Shown here: in pieces, positions 49,094-60,936 of the stretch
Position numbering within the stretch: position 1 is the first letter of the stretch
Layout: each line of letters starts with the position of its first letter
Source: Pelecanus crispus
Taxonomy: Eukaryota > Chordata > Aves > Pelecaniformes > Pelecanidae
DNA length: 64,000 nt
Reading direction: 5' to 3'
Assembly: GCF_030463565.1 (NCBI RefSeq)
Contig: NC_134649.1
Location: 37,349,044-37,413,043, forward strand
The notes under the pieces: generated by a model
The model's input: the letters and a program-made list of their open reading frames with translations, nothing else
What the model was told of the DNA's origin: nothing
The model's database searches: none
Made by a program: the position numbers and the translations under genes

Positions 49094-50701
49094 ATCCGTC
49101 CCTCTGCGGCCACTTGGGAGGTCAAACTGAGCAGTCAGCTGTGTCGATCACAAACATGAACAGGAATCACCGTTTCCTCCTTTCCCTCACTTACATTTCC
49201 CAGCACAAAGCAGCATGAAGACTTTGAACTTCTGCCTTGGGAGAAAACCAGCTCTTCCAAGCCGACCTCTCCATCCTGGAGGAGCAACTGCTCCACCAGA
49301 CCCCAGCATCCCTCTCCACAGGGAGGCATCCACTGTGGGATGCCTGCCATGCCTGGGCACCAGCCGGGACCACCCTGGGCAGTGCCGGCCCGGGACTGGG
49401 CTCCCTGGGCCACCCCAGGTGAGAGCTCAAGAGCCTGCAGCACCAGGAGGTGGATGGGGCAGATGGCGAAAGGGTCTGGGAAGCAGCGATGGGGGCGAGA
49501 GGGGTTTCTGGAGGGCGCTGGTAGTGGGCACAAGAAACGGCAGTGAAAGGCAATGGTGGTGGGACACCCTGGACACGGATGTTTTGACCACGTCCCTGTT
49601 TTGTTCTGCTTTTGCCTTGGTCAGAAAGTCATGCTGTGAGAAAGCGATAAACCGTCCAGCGCTCCAGGCCATGTGGTTTTACCCACTTCTCCCTTCGCCC
49701 AGAGCTGTGATGTGCCCTGCTGCAGGACGGTTGCTGTGGGATGGCCATATTCATTTGCCCACGGTTAACAGGGCCCACTGGCTCAGCTGCCGCGGTGCAG
49801 CCTTGGGGAAGTTATGTGATGCCCCCAGCGCTGCCCCCCAAACTCCCAGCCAAGTGTCCCCAGCACAGCAGTCTCAGGCTGGTGACCCAAGGTGCGTGCA
49901 CATGGGTCTGGCTCATGCCGCTTGGCAGAAGGGGACACATGGGTTTGGCCAACACAACACTCAAGTAAGGATGCTGCAGCTGGGGCAGTTTTGCAGGGAA
50001 AACGTCCCCCTTCCCTCCCTTCCTCCTCCACCGTGTGCCAGCCCTCGCCCAGAGATGCTTTTGTGGGCCCCCAGTCAGGTATAATGGTGGGAGGTATAAC
50101 AAGAAGTCAGGCAAAATGGTGTCTTCAAGTGTCTCAGATTTTTCTCCCTGTGCTTACAGGGTGCTTTCACATCCTCTCTCCTTTTCCTGAGAACAGCCAC
50201 GAAGGCTGCTTGCACCCTGCCTGCAGGGCCACCCGTGCAGGTCCAGATCAAGAAGCACCAGCGCATGGCTCCCAACACTGTCTAAATCAATTGAACAGGG
50301 TCAGATGGAGCTGGCACAAAACACAGTGCATGGAGGAGCTCCCAAAAATGCAGCACAGCAGACCAGAGTGAGATCTCAGGCTTGCTGGGGAGGCAGCTGC
50401 GTCTCTCTGGGGTGCATGCTGCAAGCACGGGAATGGGCACCACAAATCCATTTTGGCTAGGCAGGGATTTGGAGCAATTGCTGCTAGCGAGGGGTGTGCT
50501 GCCATGCTGCCCTGGTGCTTGCTAATGAACAGGTACTTGGGGAGCAGGTGTGAGACCCTCTGAAATAATAGGGGTTGTACGGTGCTTTCTTTCCACTGGG
50601 TCTCTAATGAGCCAGTCTCAGGTAGGACAGGCTCTGGAGGATTCCTAGTTTTTACTTTCATTATAAATAATCCAGCCACCAAGCCAGGAAACATGAAATT
50701 G
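49094..50701. other. DNASE1L3 upstream DNA, nothing firm recognised
   Basis: GC-rich at 49200-50050, with long spurious ORFs on both strands. No gene or repeat family recognised. Confidence 0.6.
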
Positions 50702-50811
50702 CTACTCTACCCTTAACTGGTTTAGTGATGGACTTGGTAACGTTAGGTTAATGGTTGGACTGGATGATCTTAAGGGTCTTTTCCAACCTAAACAATTCTA
50801 TGATTCTATGA
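50702..50811 (+). mobile_element. CR1 LINE 3'-end fragment
   Basis: Plus-strand CR1 3' end: TTAATGGTTGGACTGGATGA, then CTTTTCCAACCTAAACAATT and the terminal ATTCTATGATTCTATG octamers at about 50796-50810. Confidence 0.92.
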
Positions 50812-53113
50812 AACTAATAAAGAGGGAGGGAAAGCGACAGCTTTAGAGGTTATAAATCTCCCACCTGACCTTGCTAAAAGTGCAGCATGAGCCAAGGGTT
50901 TGTGACAGCAGCTGCAGCCTCAGGGTCAGAGTCATGAAAACCCAGAGCTCCCCCCAAAACCAGGCTCACTTTTTCTACCCTGGCATCAGAAAACAAATGT
51001 TTGTTGTGGTGCCTATGAAGGTTTTAACCCTGAACCACAGGGACCCACCTTCGTCGATGCCATGTTTGTCCTGAGGACTGCTCACTTATCCGTCTCCCCT
51101 TTCCCCTCCACTGCAGGCATTATCAGCAGGACAGGCAGCAGTGAGGCAACCTGCGTGGGGGACACGGGGACCTCACGCTCCTTTCAGTGCCCCTTTATCT
51201 CTCTGTTTACTGCACTTTCTGTGCATGTACGCTTTGCTCCTTATCAAGCTATAAAACCCGCTCGATGTGGACTTGCAAATCCTGAAGTTCAGGGCTGTCC
51301 TGGTCTTGCACAAGAGGGGTGAAGCTGCTGGTGAAACCAACCTGGGTTGGGTTTTTGCCCCTACTCAGAATGATGCTGGGTGACAGACACCACATCCAGC
51401 TGAGCAGCACCTGCGGGACAATTCTGTAATAAAGCCGCTCCTCAGCCTCTCCCTGTTCTCAGGGGAGAAGAGGCAGGTGATGAGGCTGCATGCAACGCCA
51501 AAGCCAGCTTGGTCAAGGCTTAGAGCAGTGAGTAGGTGCTGCCCAGGCCCTGCCTGCTCCTCCTGAGGGTCCATCAGCCAAGCTTTGCTGACAGCCTGTG
51601 CTGGCTGCACGGGGTGCTGCGGCTGGTGTGTTGCTGCCTCTGGAGCAGCAGTTCAGCCCTCTGTCATCTTTCTGCTCCCAGAAATGCGCTGGGGGATGGA
51701 TGGGGTGGGATGCGTCCCCGTATTGTAAGCCTGCTTAGGGTCCCCATGGGGCAGCGGGGGCACGCGTCCTTTTGGCCACAGCCCTGGCTGCGTCACGGGG
51801 CACCCGCAGCTTTGTTTTTGCTGGCAGAGATGGACTGAGAGGATCTGAGAGACATTTCCTGTGCTTCTCTTGGGAGGGTTGCAGGGAGAGACTGCAGGCG
51901 AGCCCACATCCCCTTCTGCTCTGGCAGAGGAAGCCTATTCTGGGCTTGAAGGGCAGCGAGACTCACGGGGTGCTCTGTCGGGGGGAGCCCCTGTGGGCCA
52001 CGAGGTTACCCTGGGGCTTTGCTCGGCACCTGAAAATAACACTGAAGCTTTATTTCTCCTCCTGTGGGCAAAACATAGTGTCCATGTGCTCGTCGGGGGG
52101 TTAGCACTGCTGGGGACACCAGCACTGCTGTGCACCTTCTGCAAAGGGTGCCGAGGCTGGCCCAGCCTGCCCAAGCCCCGGCGCGTCACGGTGTCCCTGC
52201 TGCCCTGTTCAGCACCCCGATAAGCCTGTCCCCCCAAAGGGGAGCATGCGGCTCTGGGGAAGCACCAGCAGCGTAGGCAGAGGGTGGTGCTGGGGTGCGA
52301 GAGGGCAGTGCGGGGACCAGCACCTCCAGACCGCTGTTCCCCAGATGACACCACAGCTCTAAGGTGTTGGGTGTTTCTTAATTTTTATCATTTTTACCCA
52401 GATTGCCGCTCTGTCCACATCCGCTGCAGCGAGGGGAGGTCTGTGAGAGAAGCAGGAAGGGCCAGCCCCAAAGTCACCAACGTCACCATAAAAGTAGCTT
52501 CCTTTGGGCAAATGAAATGACCTTTGGGCTCTCAGTGACCTTATCACAACCATCAGGCAAAGTATTTTACCACAGCCTCCTGGAATTTCAAGTTAATAAG
52601 TAGCAAAGCACTCAGGCCATTTTGTATTGCTAAAGCTCACAGCTGGGCTGCAGACCGAATATGGTCATTTGGGAAGTAGCTCCAGTGTCAACCTAATGGC
52701 AATAAGTGTCCTGGTGTGACCCCCTAGAAATTCAGTATACTTGAGGGTAAAAATATGTGGTGTGCGAGATACATGGTACATTTTGAATCAATAGGGACTT
52801 CTTTGATGCTTAATCTTTATTTATAATTCTGGAAGGTACATGTTCTACTTAATAAATTACTGTCAGGGCACAATTCCTTTGCTGGTACAGGGCTCGGATA
52901 GGGTTTTCTTTATCAACTTAATACGTCGGTATTGTGCAAGTAGTGGTTTAAAGCGTCAAAGCCTGCCCGCTAAAGCAGTTCAAGGAAAAATGCCTCATCT
53001 TATTTTCAGTTTCTTGAGTAAGGCCACTTAGCTGAGATGTAGGAGAGCACGTGGCAATCTGAAATAAAGGCTTTGACATATGATGATTAGACAAGGCTTT
53101 GAAGTTACCCCTC
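50812..53113. other. Intergenic DNA, no gene recognised
   Basis: 2.3 kb between a CR1 fragment and the solo LTR. GC-rich 51540-52300, then AT-richer. No recognised element. Confidence 0.6.
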
Positions 53114-53604
53114 TGTATTGGGTTTGCTTGGCAAGGTTTTGGTAGAGGGGGGGGCTACAGGGGTGGCTTCTGTGAGAAGCTGCTAGAAGCTTCCCCTATG
53201 TCCGATAGAGCCAGTGCCAGCTGGCTCCAAGACAGACCCGCCGCTGGCCAAGGCTGAGCCAATCAGCAACAGTGGTAGCACCTCTGGGATAACATATTTA
53301 AGAAGGAGGAGAAAAACCCCAAAAAAACAAACAAACAAACAAACCAAAGCCAAAACCAACAACACTGGGACATGAACTACAGCTGGAGTGAGAATATTTG
53401 AGAGGAACAACTCTGCAGACACCCAGGTCAGTGAAGAAGGAGGGGAGGAGGTGCTCCAGGCACCGGAGGAGAGATTCCCCTGCAGCCCCTGGTGCAGCCC
53501 CTGCTGAGGCAGCTGTGCCCCTGCAGCCCATGGAGGTCCATGGCGGAGCAGATATCCACCTGCACCCGGAGAGGGCCCCATGCTGGAGCAGGTGGATGTG
53601 CCCA

Positions 53605-55421
53605 ATCATAGAATCATAGAATCGTTTAGGTTGGAAAAGACCTTTAAGATCATCCAGTCCAACCGTTAACCTAACATTACCAAGCCCACACTAAACCAAT
53701 CAAGGGTAGACTAGACTAAACCATGTCCTGAAGTGCCACATCTACACGTTTTTTGAACGCTTCCAGGGATGGTGACTCCACCACCTCTCTGGGCAGCCTG
53801 TTCCAATGCTTGACCACCCTTTCCGTGAAGAAATTTTTCCTAATATCCAATCTAAACCTCCCCTGGCGCAGCTTGAGCCCATTTCCTCTTGTCCTATCAT
53901 TATCTACTTGGGAGAAGAAACCAACACCCACCTCACTACAACCTCCTTTCAGGGAGTTGTAGAGAGCGATAAGGTCTCCCCTCAGCCTCCTCTTCTCCAG
54001 GCTAAACAACCCCAGTTCCCTCAGCCGCTCCTCATAAGGCCTGTGCTCCAGACCCTTCACCAGCTTCGTTGCCCTTCTCTGGACACGCTCCAGCACCTCA
54101 ATGTCTTTCTTGTACTGAGGGGCCCAAAACTGGACACAGTATTCCAGGTGAGGATCCAGGCAATCCCTCCCTGCTCGTGCTGGCCACACTATTGCTGATA
54201 CAAGCCAGGATGCTGTTGGCCTTCTTGGCCACCTGGGCACACTGCCGGCTCATGTTCAGCTGGCTGTCGACCAACACCCCCAGGTCCTTTTCCGCCAGGC
54301 AGCTTTCCAGCCACTCTTCCCCAAGCCTGCAGTGTTGCATGGGGTTGTTGTGACCCAAGTGCAGGACCCAGCACTTGGCCTTGTTAAACCTCATACAGTT
54401 GGCCTCGGCCCATCAGTCCAGCCTGTCCAGGTCCCTCTGCAGGGTCATCCTACCCTCCAGCAGATCGACACTCCCACCCAGTTTGGTGTCATCTGCAAAC
54501 TTACTGAGGGTGCACTCAATCCCCTTATTCAGATTGTTGATAAAGATGTTAAACCAGACTGGCCCCAAAGCAGAGCCCTGGGGAACATCACTCGTGACCA
54601 GCCGCCAACTGGACTTAACTCCATTCACCACTACTCTCTGGGCTCGGCCACCCAGCCAGTTTTTTACCCAGCGAAGAGTACGCCCGTCCAAGCCATGATC
54701 TGCCAGCTTCCCAAGGAGAATGCTATGGGAGATGGTGTCAAAGGCTTTGCTGAAGTCCAGGTAGATGACGTCCACAGCCTTTCCTTCATCCGCCAGGCGG
54801 GTCACCAGGTCATAGAAGGAGATCAGGTTGGTCAAGCAGGACCTGCTTTTCATGAACCCATGCTGGCTGGGCCTGATCCCCCGGTTGATCTGCACTTGCC
54901 TGTTGAGTTCACTTAATATGAACCGCTCCATAATCTTTCCCAGCACCAAGGTCAGGCTGACAGGCCTGTAGTTCCCCGGGTCCTCCTTCCAGCCCTTCTT
55001 GTAGATGGGCATCTCCTTGGCAAGCCTCCAGTCATCAGGGACCTCCCCTGTTAACCAGGACTGCTGATAGATGATGGAAAGTGGCTTGGAGAGCTCCTCT
55101 GCCAGCTCCCTCAATATTCTCAGGTGGATCCCATCTGGCCCCATAGACTTGTGAGTGTCCAGGTGGCATAGCAGGTCATTAACTGCTTCCTCCTGTACTA
55201 AGAGGGCTCCATTCTGCTCCCCATCCCTGTCTTCCAGCTCAGGGGGCTGAGTACCCTGGGGATGACTGGTCTGGCTATTAAAGACTGAGGCAAAGAAGGT
55301 GTTAAGTACCTCAGCCTTTTCCTCGTCCTCGGTGACAATGTTCCCCGCCACATCCAGCAAAGGATGGAGATTCTCCTTGGCTCTCCTTTTATTGTTGATG
55401 TACTTCTAAAACTTATAAAAA
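53605..55421 (-). mobile_element. CR1 LINE, 5'-truncated, inserted in the LTR
   Basis: Reads from a 5' truncation in ORF2 (55421) to an intact 3' end with CATAGAATCATAGAATCG at 53608-53625. It carries the reverse transcriptase domain and the ORF2 C-terminal part. LTR sequence resumes on both sides, so the CR1 is younger than the LTR. The 5' end has a 6-bp difference (TTTTAG) from the second copy next to the truncation. Confidence 0.93.
54413..55360 (-). pseudogene. CR1 ORF2 reverse transcriptase fragment
   Basis: 315 open codons covering most of the RT domain. Motifs seen: [26 protein letters not shown] (motif A), [13 protein letters not shown] (motif B) and FADDTKLGG (motif C with the catalytic DD). 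The frame ends in TGA after DLDRLD, where CR1 normally has Arg before WAEANCMRF (a CGA to TGA change). Beyond it the frame continues (about 54098-54394), then a deletion with frameshift near 54150-54170 precedes the C-terminal part 53716-54160 ([15 protein letters not shown] to VDVALQDMV). The start is set by the 5' truncation, not by a real initiation codon. Confidence 0.85.
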
Positions 55422-56099
55422 GGAGGCTGTGACCCTGTGGGAAGCCTACACTGGAGCAGGCTCCTGGCAGGACCTGTGGAGCAAGAGGAGCCCACGCTGC
55501 AGCAGGTTTGCTGGCAGGACTTGTGACCCCGTGGGGGACCCACGCTGGAGCAATCAGCTCCTGAAGGACTGCACCCCGTGGAAGGAGCCCATGTTGGAGC
55601 AGTTCGTGAAGAACTGTAGCCTGTGGGAAGGACCCACGTTGGAGAAGTTTGTGGAGGACTGTCTCCCGTGGGGGGGACCCCACGCTGGAGCAGGGAAGAG
55701 TGTGAGGAGTCCTCCCCTGAGGAGGAAGGAGCAGCAGAGACAACGCGTGATGAACTGACCACAACCCCCATTCCCCGTCCCCCTGCACCACTCGGGGGGA
55801 GGAGGCAGAGCAAATTGGGAGTGAAGTTGAGCCTGGGAAGAAGGGAGGGGTAGGGGGAAGGTGTTTTAAGATTTGGTTTTATTTCTCATTACCCTACTCA
55901 GTTTTCACTGGTAATAAACTAATTTTTCCCCAGGTCGAGTCTGTTTTGCCCATGACGGTAATTGCTGATTGATCTCCCTGTCCTTATCTTGACCCATGAG
56001 CTTCTTCATTATATTTTCTCTCCCCTGTCCAGTTGAGAAGGGGAGTGAGTGATAGAGCGGCTTTGGTGAGTACTTGGCATCCAGCCAGGGTCACATCAC

Positions 56100-58424
56100 C
56101 CCATCCTCCATAAGTATATTGCAGCCACCAAATAAGGAGGTTTTTGTGACAATAAATACAGCCTTGTTGTTAGCAGTTAAAGATGTAAATAAAATGTGTG
56201 TAATATATGCATTAACTTTGAGTAGAGCTAAGAAAATATTATTTTAAAGCTGTTAACAGGCAAGTAGGTCTTGTTTCATAACATTTTAAAAGTCAGGAGC
56301 ATTTGTTCCCAGGTTATGCAATGAAGCCACTGAAGAATGACGGGGCAGCTGCCCGGAGTGATGCCCAGAGGAGGTATTTATGCCTATGCTCACTGAGAGC
56401 TGCTGTTTGCAAACTGAGGTAAGCTGAGACATTACCCCTGCCCAGGGGGTTGAATTTTGGCAGCTGTGTGTCATTAAAGTTGCCCTCTGCTCAGGGCATG
56501 GCAAGGCGTTCCTCAACAACAGGTCCCATGGGTGGGCTGTGGGGCCATGCCAGGTTCGTGGGGCACCCACCTACCCCGGTGCTCTCCCATGCCCACGGTT
56601 CCCTGGGAATTGCTCACAGCATCATGCCGCAGGGCCAACACTGTATGAGTGGAAATAGATGGGAACAAGTCACCCTGGAAAGATGATTCACTTCGCCAAA
56701 GCTGTGTGCTGTTACTTGTTATGGTTGCAAACAATCCCGCCATGCTCCCTGGGAATTCATCACCCAACAGTGGAAAATAACATGGAAGCCTTTCACTAGG
56801 GGGAGCAACGCTGCTCCTCAGCTTGGTGAGGTAGAAGCTTGAGTTCTCCACAGCTACCCTGGCCTGAATCCAACCAGAGTTTCCACCTTCCTGTGGAAAA
56901 CAAGACAGTTTATGTGAAAGTCTTGTTGCCTTGTTTCTGGGGACATAGGACAGCTAATTCTGATTATTTTTGATTTATTTTTCCCTGTGGCTACTCTGAT
57001 TTAGAAAGACATTTTGTTTCTAACTAGATCATAAGTCATCCTCTGCCCTGCTCACAGCATCAAAGCTGTGCTCCTGTGCTGGTGGGAAGCCCGGCTCCTG
57101 ACGCTGGCATTAGAATGAGGAATTTTCGGCTGAGGGACAGGATAGCCGGTGCTGGGCTCCGAAATGCCAGCAGCCTCTGGGGGCGATGCAGGTGCGACTT
57201 GGTCCTCGCCAGCTGCCACAGCTGTGTAATCAGTTGCATCTGTGGGCTGAGAGGAGAAACAAAATGCACGGGGCAGGTCGGTGCAGGTACTGGCCTTTAA
57301 TTTGAGCTTGCCACACTAACAGCCACCCCAAAAATGGCTTTGCAGGGTCCTCAAGGAGATGCCCAGGGAGCTGCTGGGGCTTCCCCTCAAGGCTGGGGCT
57401 CATCTGCTGCCTGTGGGGACAGGGATCCCAGCCATGCCCTGCACTCCACCGTGGCCCCCCGTGCCACCTGGAGAGCCCGAGGTCTCCTCCACTGTGCTGG
57501 GATAGAGGAGCAGCCTTGGCCCCCACCTGGCAAATTCATCACGGTGCTGCCAACCGCCTTGCCGGGGCCAAGACCCATTGAAGCCATGGCTTTGCCCCGG
57601 CAGTGGCTGGCTCAGGAGAGCCCTGAAGATCCTCATTTCCCCATCAGCACCAAAGCAGACACTCAATAACTCTTCCCCGTGCCTGCACTCTGAGATTGCA
57701 AAAGCAGGTTCCCCAGTTAGCTCATGCCATGTTTTGACATAAAACCACTGCACGTCTCTGCTTCAGCTTCTCTATTTTAAGAGCCATTGTTTGCTATGAC
57801 TATTTCCAGGGGCGTTCCCACCAGGTGGCCTGGAATGGGTTACCCACTGGGTAACCCATCCCCGGTGTGAGTCAGTGCTGCCCCGCATGTGTCCCACAGG
57901 AGCCTGGGGCCATGCACAAGAAAGATGAACAAACAAATATGACTGCAACCAATGTTTAAAGGCTTATGAAATACCTCCTGTGTCTGCTTAGATCATCTTA
58001 GTGGGAGCTCATCTTTGCTTAGGCTAGCTTGACTGGGAAGCTCTTCCAAAAAAAAACCCCAGAAAAGCTGCACGAAGCTGTGTCTTGTCTTCACCGGGCC
58101 ACCTAAAAACCTTGATTTTGGTTATAAATCTCTTCTGACAGCTCATGTTATCAAAAGTTTTTGGTTATTGTAGTAAACTCTGACCTGGAAAGCCCTTTAC
58201 ACCAGTTCTCTTGGCTCTCCCAGATTGCCAGACCAAAGGGACATCCTTTATTAAAGCACAGATGCAGTGAAGATTTGACCCAATTTGCTTGCATTTACTC
58301 AGGAGCTGATCTCATTTCCAATTTAACTAAGTTTGCTCATATTTTGGGGCATATCTTAAAGGTGCATACCAAGCTGATATGTGACCCGGGGGAATGAAAG
58401 TAAATTTGCTTATAGCAAAAGGAT
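56100..58424. other. Intergenic DNA between LTR and CR1, no gene recognised
   Basis: 2.3 kb spacer. It holds a perfect 11-bp-arm inverted repeat at 57835-57859. No coding sequence or mobile element recognised. Confidence 0.6.
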
Positions 58425-58691
58425 TTGGGTGACAACTTTAAGAAAGCAGAGGTAGTGTTTTCCTCAATCCTGCCAATGGCAGGGAAGAATGCTGAAAGGA
58501 ACAGGAAGACTCATCTGATTAACAGGTGGCTCAGAGGCTGGTGCCATCAGTGCAATTTTGGTTTTTTCAATCATAGGGAGGTTTACACAGCACCAGGCCT
58601 GCTGGCGGCTGATGGAGATCAGCTGTCTCCAAAGGGGAAAAGGATTCTTGCCCATGAGTTGGGGGGACTCATTGAGAGGGCTTTAAACTAG
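58425..58691 (+). pseudogene. CR1 ORF1 C-terminal (esterase domain) fragment
   Basis: Ends ILAHELGGLIERALN then TAG, the usual end of CR1 ORF1, which carries an SGNH-type esterase. VVFSSILP and FGFFNHREVYTAPGLL are also recognisable. The block expected to read DG.HLS reads DGDQLSPKGK, so the catalytic His is replaced by Gln. The element is 5'-truncated here. Confidence 0.7.
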
Positions 58692-58789
58692 GTTTGAAGG
58701 GGGGAAGGGGATATAAACAGGCCCGCTAGTGAGGAGCCCAGGGGTGGCATGGCAACATTGGGGGTGAAATAGATAGCCTGTCTCAAGTG

Positions 58790-60835
58790 CCTCTACACCA
58801 ATGCACGTAGTACGGGCAACAAACAGGAGGAGCTGGAAGCCCTTGTGCAGCAGGATGGCTATGACATAGTCGCCACCACAGAAGCGTGGTGGGACAACTC
58901 TCATGACTGGAGTGCTGCACTGGATGGCTATAAGCCCTTCAGAAGGGATAGGCAGGGAAGGAGAGGTGGTGGGGTGGCTCTGTATGTTAGAGAGTGTTTT
59001 GACTGTATAGAGCTCGACAGTGGTGATGATAAGGTTGAGTGCTTATGGGTAAGGATGAGGGGGAAGGCCAGCAAGGCAGACATCCTGTTGGGAGTCTGCT
59101 ATAGACCACCCAACTAGGATGTAAAGATAGATGAAGTGTTCTACAAGTGGCTGGCAGAAGTCTCTCAATCACTAGCCCTTGTTCTTGTAGGGGACTTCAG
59201 CTTGCCGGACATCTACTGGAAATAAAACACAGCAGAGAGGCAACAGTCTAGGAAGTTACTAGCGTGTATGGAGGATAACTTCCTGATGCAGCTGGTAAGC
59301 GAGCCTACCAGGGGAGGTGCCTCGCTTGACCTGCTGTTTACAAACAGAGAAGGACTCATGGGAGATATCATGGTCAGAGGTCGTCTCAGGCTTAGCAACC
59401 ATGATATGATAGAGTTCTTGATTCTTGGCGATGTAAAGAACAGGGGCAGCAAAACTGTTACCATGGACTTCCAGAGGGCAGACTTTGGCCTGTTCAGGAC
59501 GCTGATTGGGAAAGTCACTTGGGAGGCAGTCCTCAAGGGCAAAGGGGTCCAGGAAGGCTGGGCCTTCTTCAAGAAGGAAGTCTTAAGGGCGCAGGAGCAG
59601 GCTGTCCCCGTGTGCCGTAAGACCAACCAGTGGGGAAGACGACTGGCCTGGCTGAACAGGGAGCTTTTGCTGGGACTCAAGGAAAAAAGGAGAGTCTACC
59701 ACCTTTGGAAGAAGGGGTGGGCAACTCAGGAAGAGCACAGGGATCTTGTTAGGTCATACAGGGAGGAAATTAGAAAAACAAAAGCCCAGCTAGAACTCAA
59801 TCTGGCCACTGTTGTAAAAGATAATAAAAAATGTTTTTATAAGTACATCAACAATAAAAGGAGAGCCAAGGAGAATCTCCATCCTTTGCTGGATGTGGCG
59901 GGGAACATTGTCACCGAGGACGAGGAAAAGGCTGAGGTACTTAACACCTTCTTTGCCTCAGTCTTTAATAGCCAGACCAGTCATCCCCAGGGTACTCAGC
60001 CCCCTGAGCTGGAAGACAGGGATGGGGAGCAGAATGGAGCCCTCTTAGTACAGGAGGAAGCAGTTAATGACCTGCTATGCCACCTGGACACTCACAAGTC
60101 TATGGGGCCAGATGGGATCCACCTGAGAATATTGAGGGAGCTGGCAGAGGAGCTCTCCAAGCCACTTTCCATCATCTATCAGCAGTCCTGGTTAACAGGG
60201 GAGGTCCCTGATGACTGGAGGCTTGCCAAGGAGATGCCCATCTACAAGAAGGGCTGGAAGGAGGACCCGGGGAACTACAGGCCTGTCAGCCTGACCTTGG
60301 TGCTGGGAAAGATTATGGAGCGGTTCATATTAAGTGAACTCAACAGGCAAGTGCAGATCAACCGGGGGATCAGGCCCAGCCAGCATGGGTTCATGAAAAG
60401 CAGGTCCTGCTTGACCAACCTGATCTCCTTCTATGACCTGGTGACCCGCCTGGCGGATGAAGGAAAGGCTGTGGACGTCATCTACCTGGACTTCAGCAAA
60501 GCCTTTGACACCATCTCCCATAGCATTCTCCTTGGGAAGCTGGCAGATCATGGCTTGGACGGGCGTACTCTTCGCTGGGTAAAAAACTGGCTGGGTGGCC
60601 GAGCCCAGAGAGTAGTGGTGAATGGAGTTAAGTCCAGTTGGCGGCTGGTCACGAGTGATGTTCCCCAGGGCTGTTTTGGGGCCAGTCTGGTTTAACATCT
60701 TTATCAACAATCTGAATAAGGGGATTGAGTGCACCCTCAGTAAGTTTGCAGATGACACCAAACTGGGTGGGAGTGTCGATCTGTTGGAGGGTAGGATGAC
60801 CCTGCAGAGGGACCTGGACAGGCTGGACTGATGGG
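58790..60835 (+). pseudogene. CR1 ORF2 (endonuclease-reverse transcriptase), broken
   Basis: Endonuclease: CLYTNARSTGNKQEELEAL, TTEAWW, GGGVALYV and LLGVCYRPPN, then in-frame TAG at about 59115. GDFSLPDIYWK is followed by TAA at about 59222. The frame is then open from about 59225 to 60695 through the RT motifs [16 protein letters not shown] and LDFSKAFD. A short indel after VPQG (about 60667-60677) shifts the frame. FADDTKLGG follows in the new frame at 60745-60771, and the frame ends at the same TGA (after DLDRLD, 60829-60831) as the minus-strand copy. Two endonuclease residues are changed: GDFN to GDFS and SDH to SNH. It cannot encode a working protein. Confidence 0.88.
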
Positions 60836-60936
60836 CCGAGGCCAACTGTATGAGGTTCAACAAGGCCAAGTGCTGGGTCCTGCACTTGGGTCACAACAAC
60901 CCCATGCAACACTGCAGGCTTGGGGAGGAGTGGCTG

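Larger units (their letters stand above)
53114..56099 (+). mobile_element. Solo LTR of an avian endogenous retrovirus-like element, split by a CR1
   Basis: Begins TGTATTGGGTTTGC at 53114 and ends near TCACATCA at 56099, giving the TG...CA form. It has a TATA-like ACATATTTAAGAAGG near 53296 and a polyadenylation signal AATAAA at 55913-55918. LTR sequence is 53114-53604 plus 55422-56099, about 1.17 kb. The second part contains imperfect repeats with the motif GACCCACG.TGGAGCAG. I recognise this as a widespread avian LTR type but cannot name the family with certainty. No gag, pol or env and no partner LTR are present, so it is solo. The flanking CCCC on both sides could be the remnant of a short target duplication. 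Confidence 0.8.
58425..60936 (+). mobile_element. CR1 LINE, longer copy with ORF1 end and ORF2, 3' end missing
   Basis: Contains the C-terminal part of ORF1, the intervening stretch, the endonuclease and RT domains of ORF2, and stops abruptly at GAGGAGTGGCTGG without the CR1 3' UTR or octamer tail. From 59850 to 60936 it is nearly identical to the minus-strand copy at 54310-55411. Full-length CR1 is about 4.5 kb, so this is truncated at both ends. The start is approximate. Confidence 0.9.

Noticed and set aside
49215..50084. 289-codon plus-strand ORF upstream of DNASE1L3
   Set aside because: Pro/Gly/Arg-rich translation without motifs, in GC-rich DNA where several frames on both strands are open. 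Looks like chance.
53114..56099. Possible full-length endogenous retrovirus
   Set aside because: Only one LTR is present and the sequence between its halves is a CR1; no retroviral genes or primer binding site were seen.
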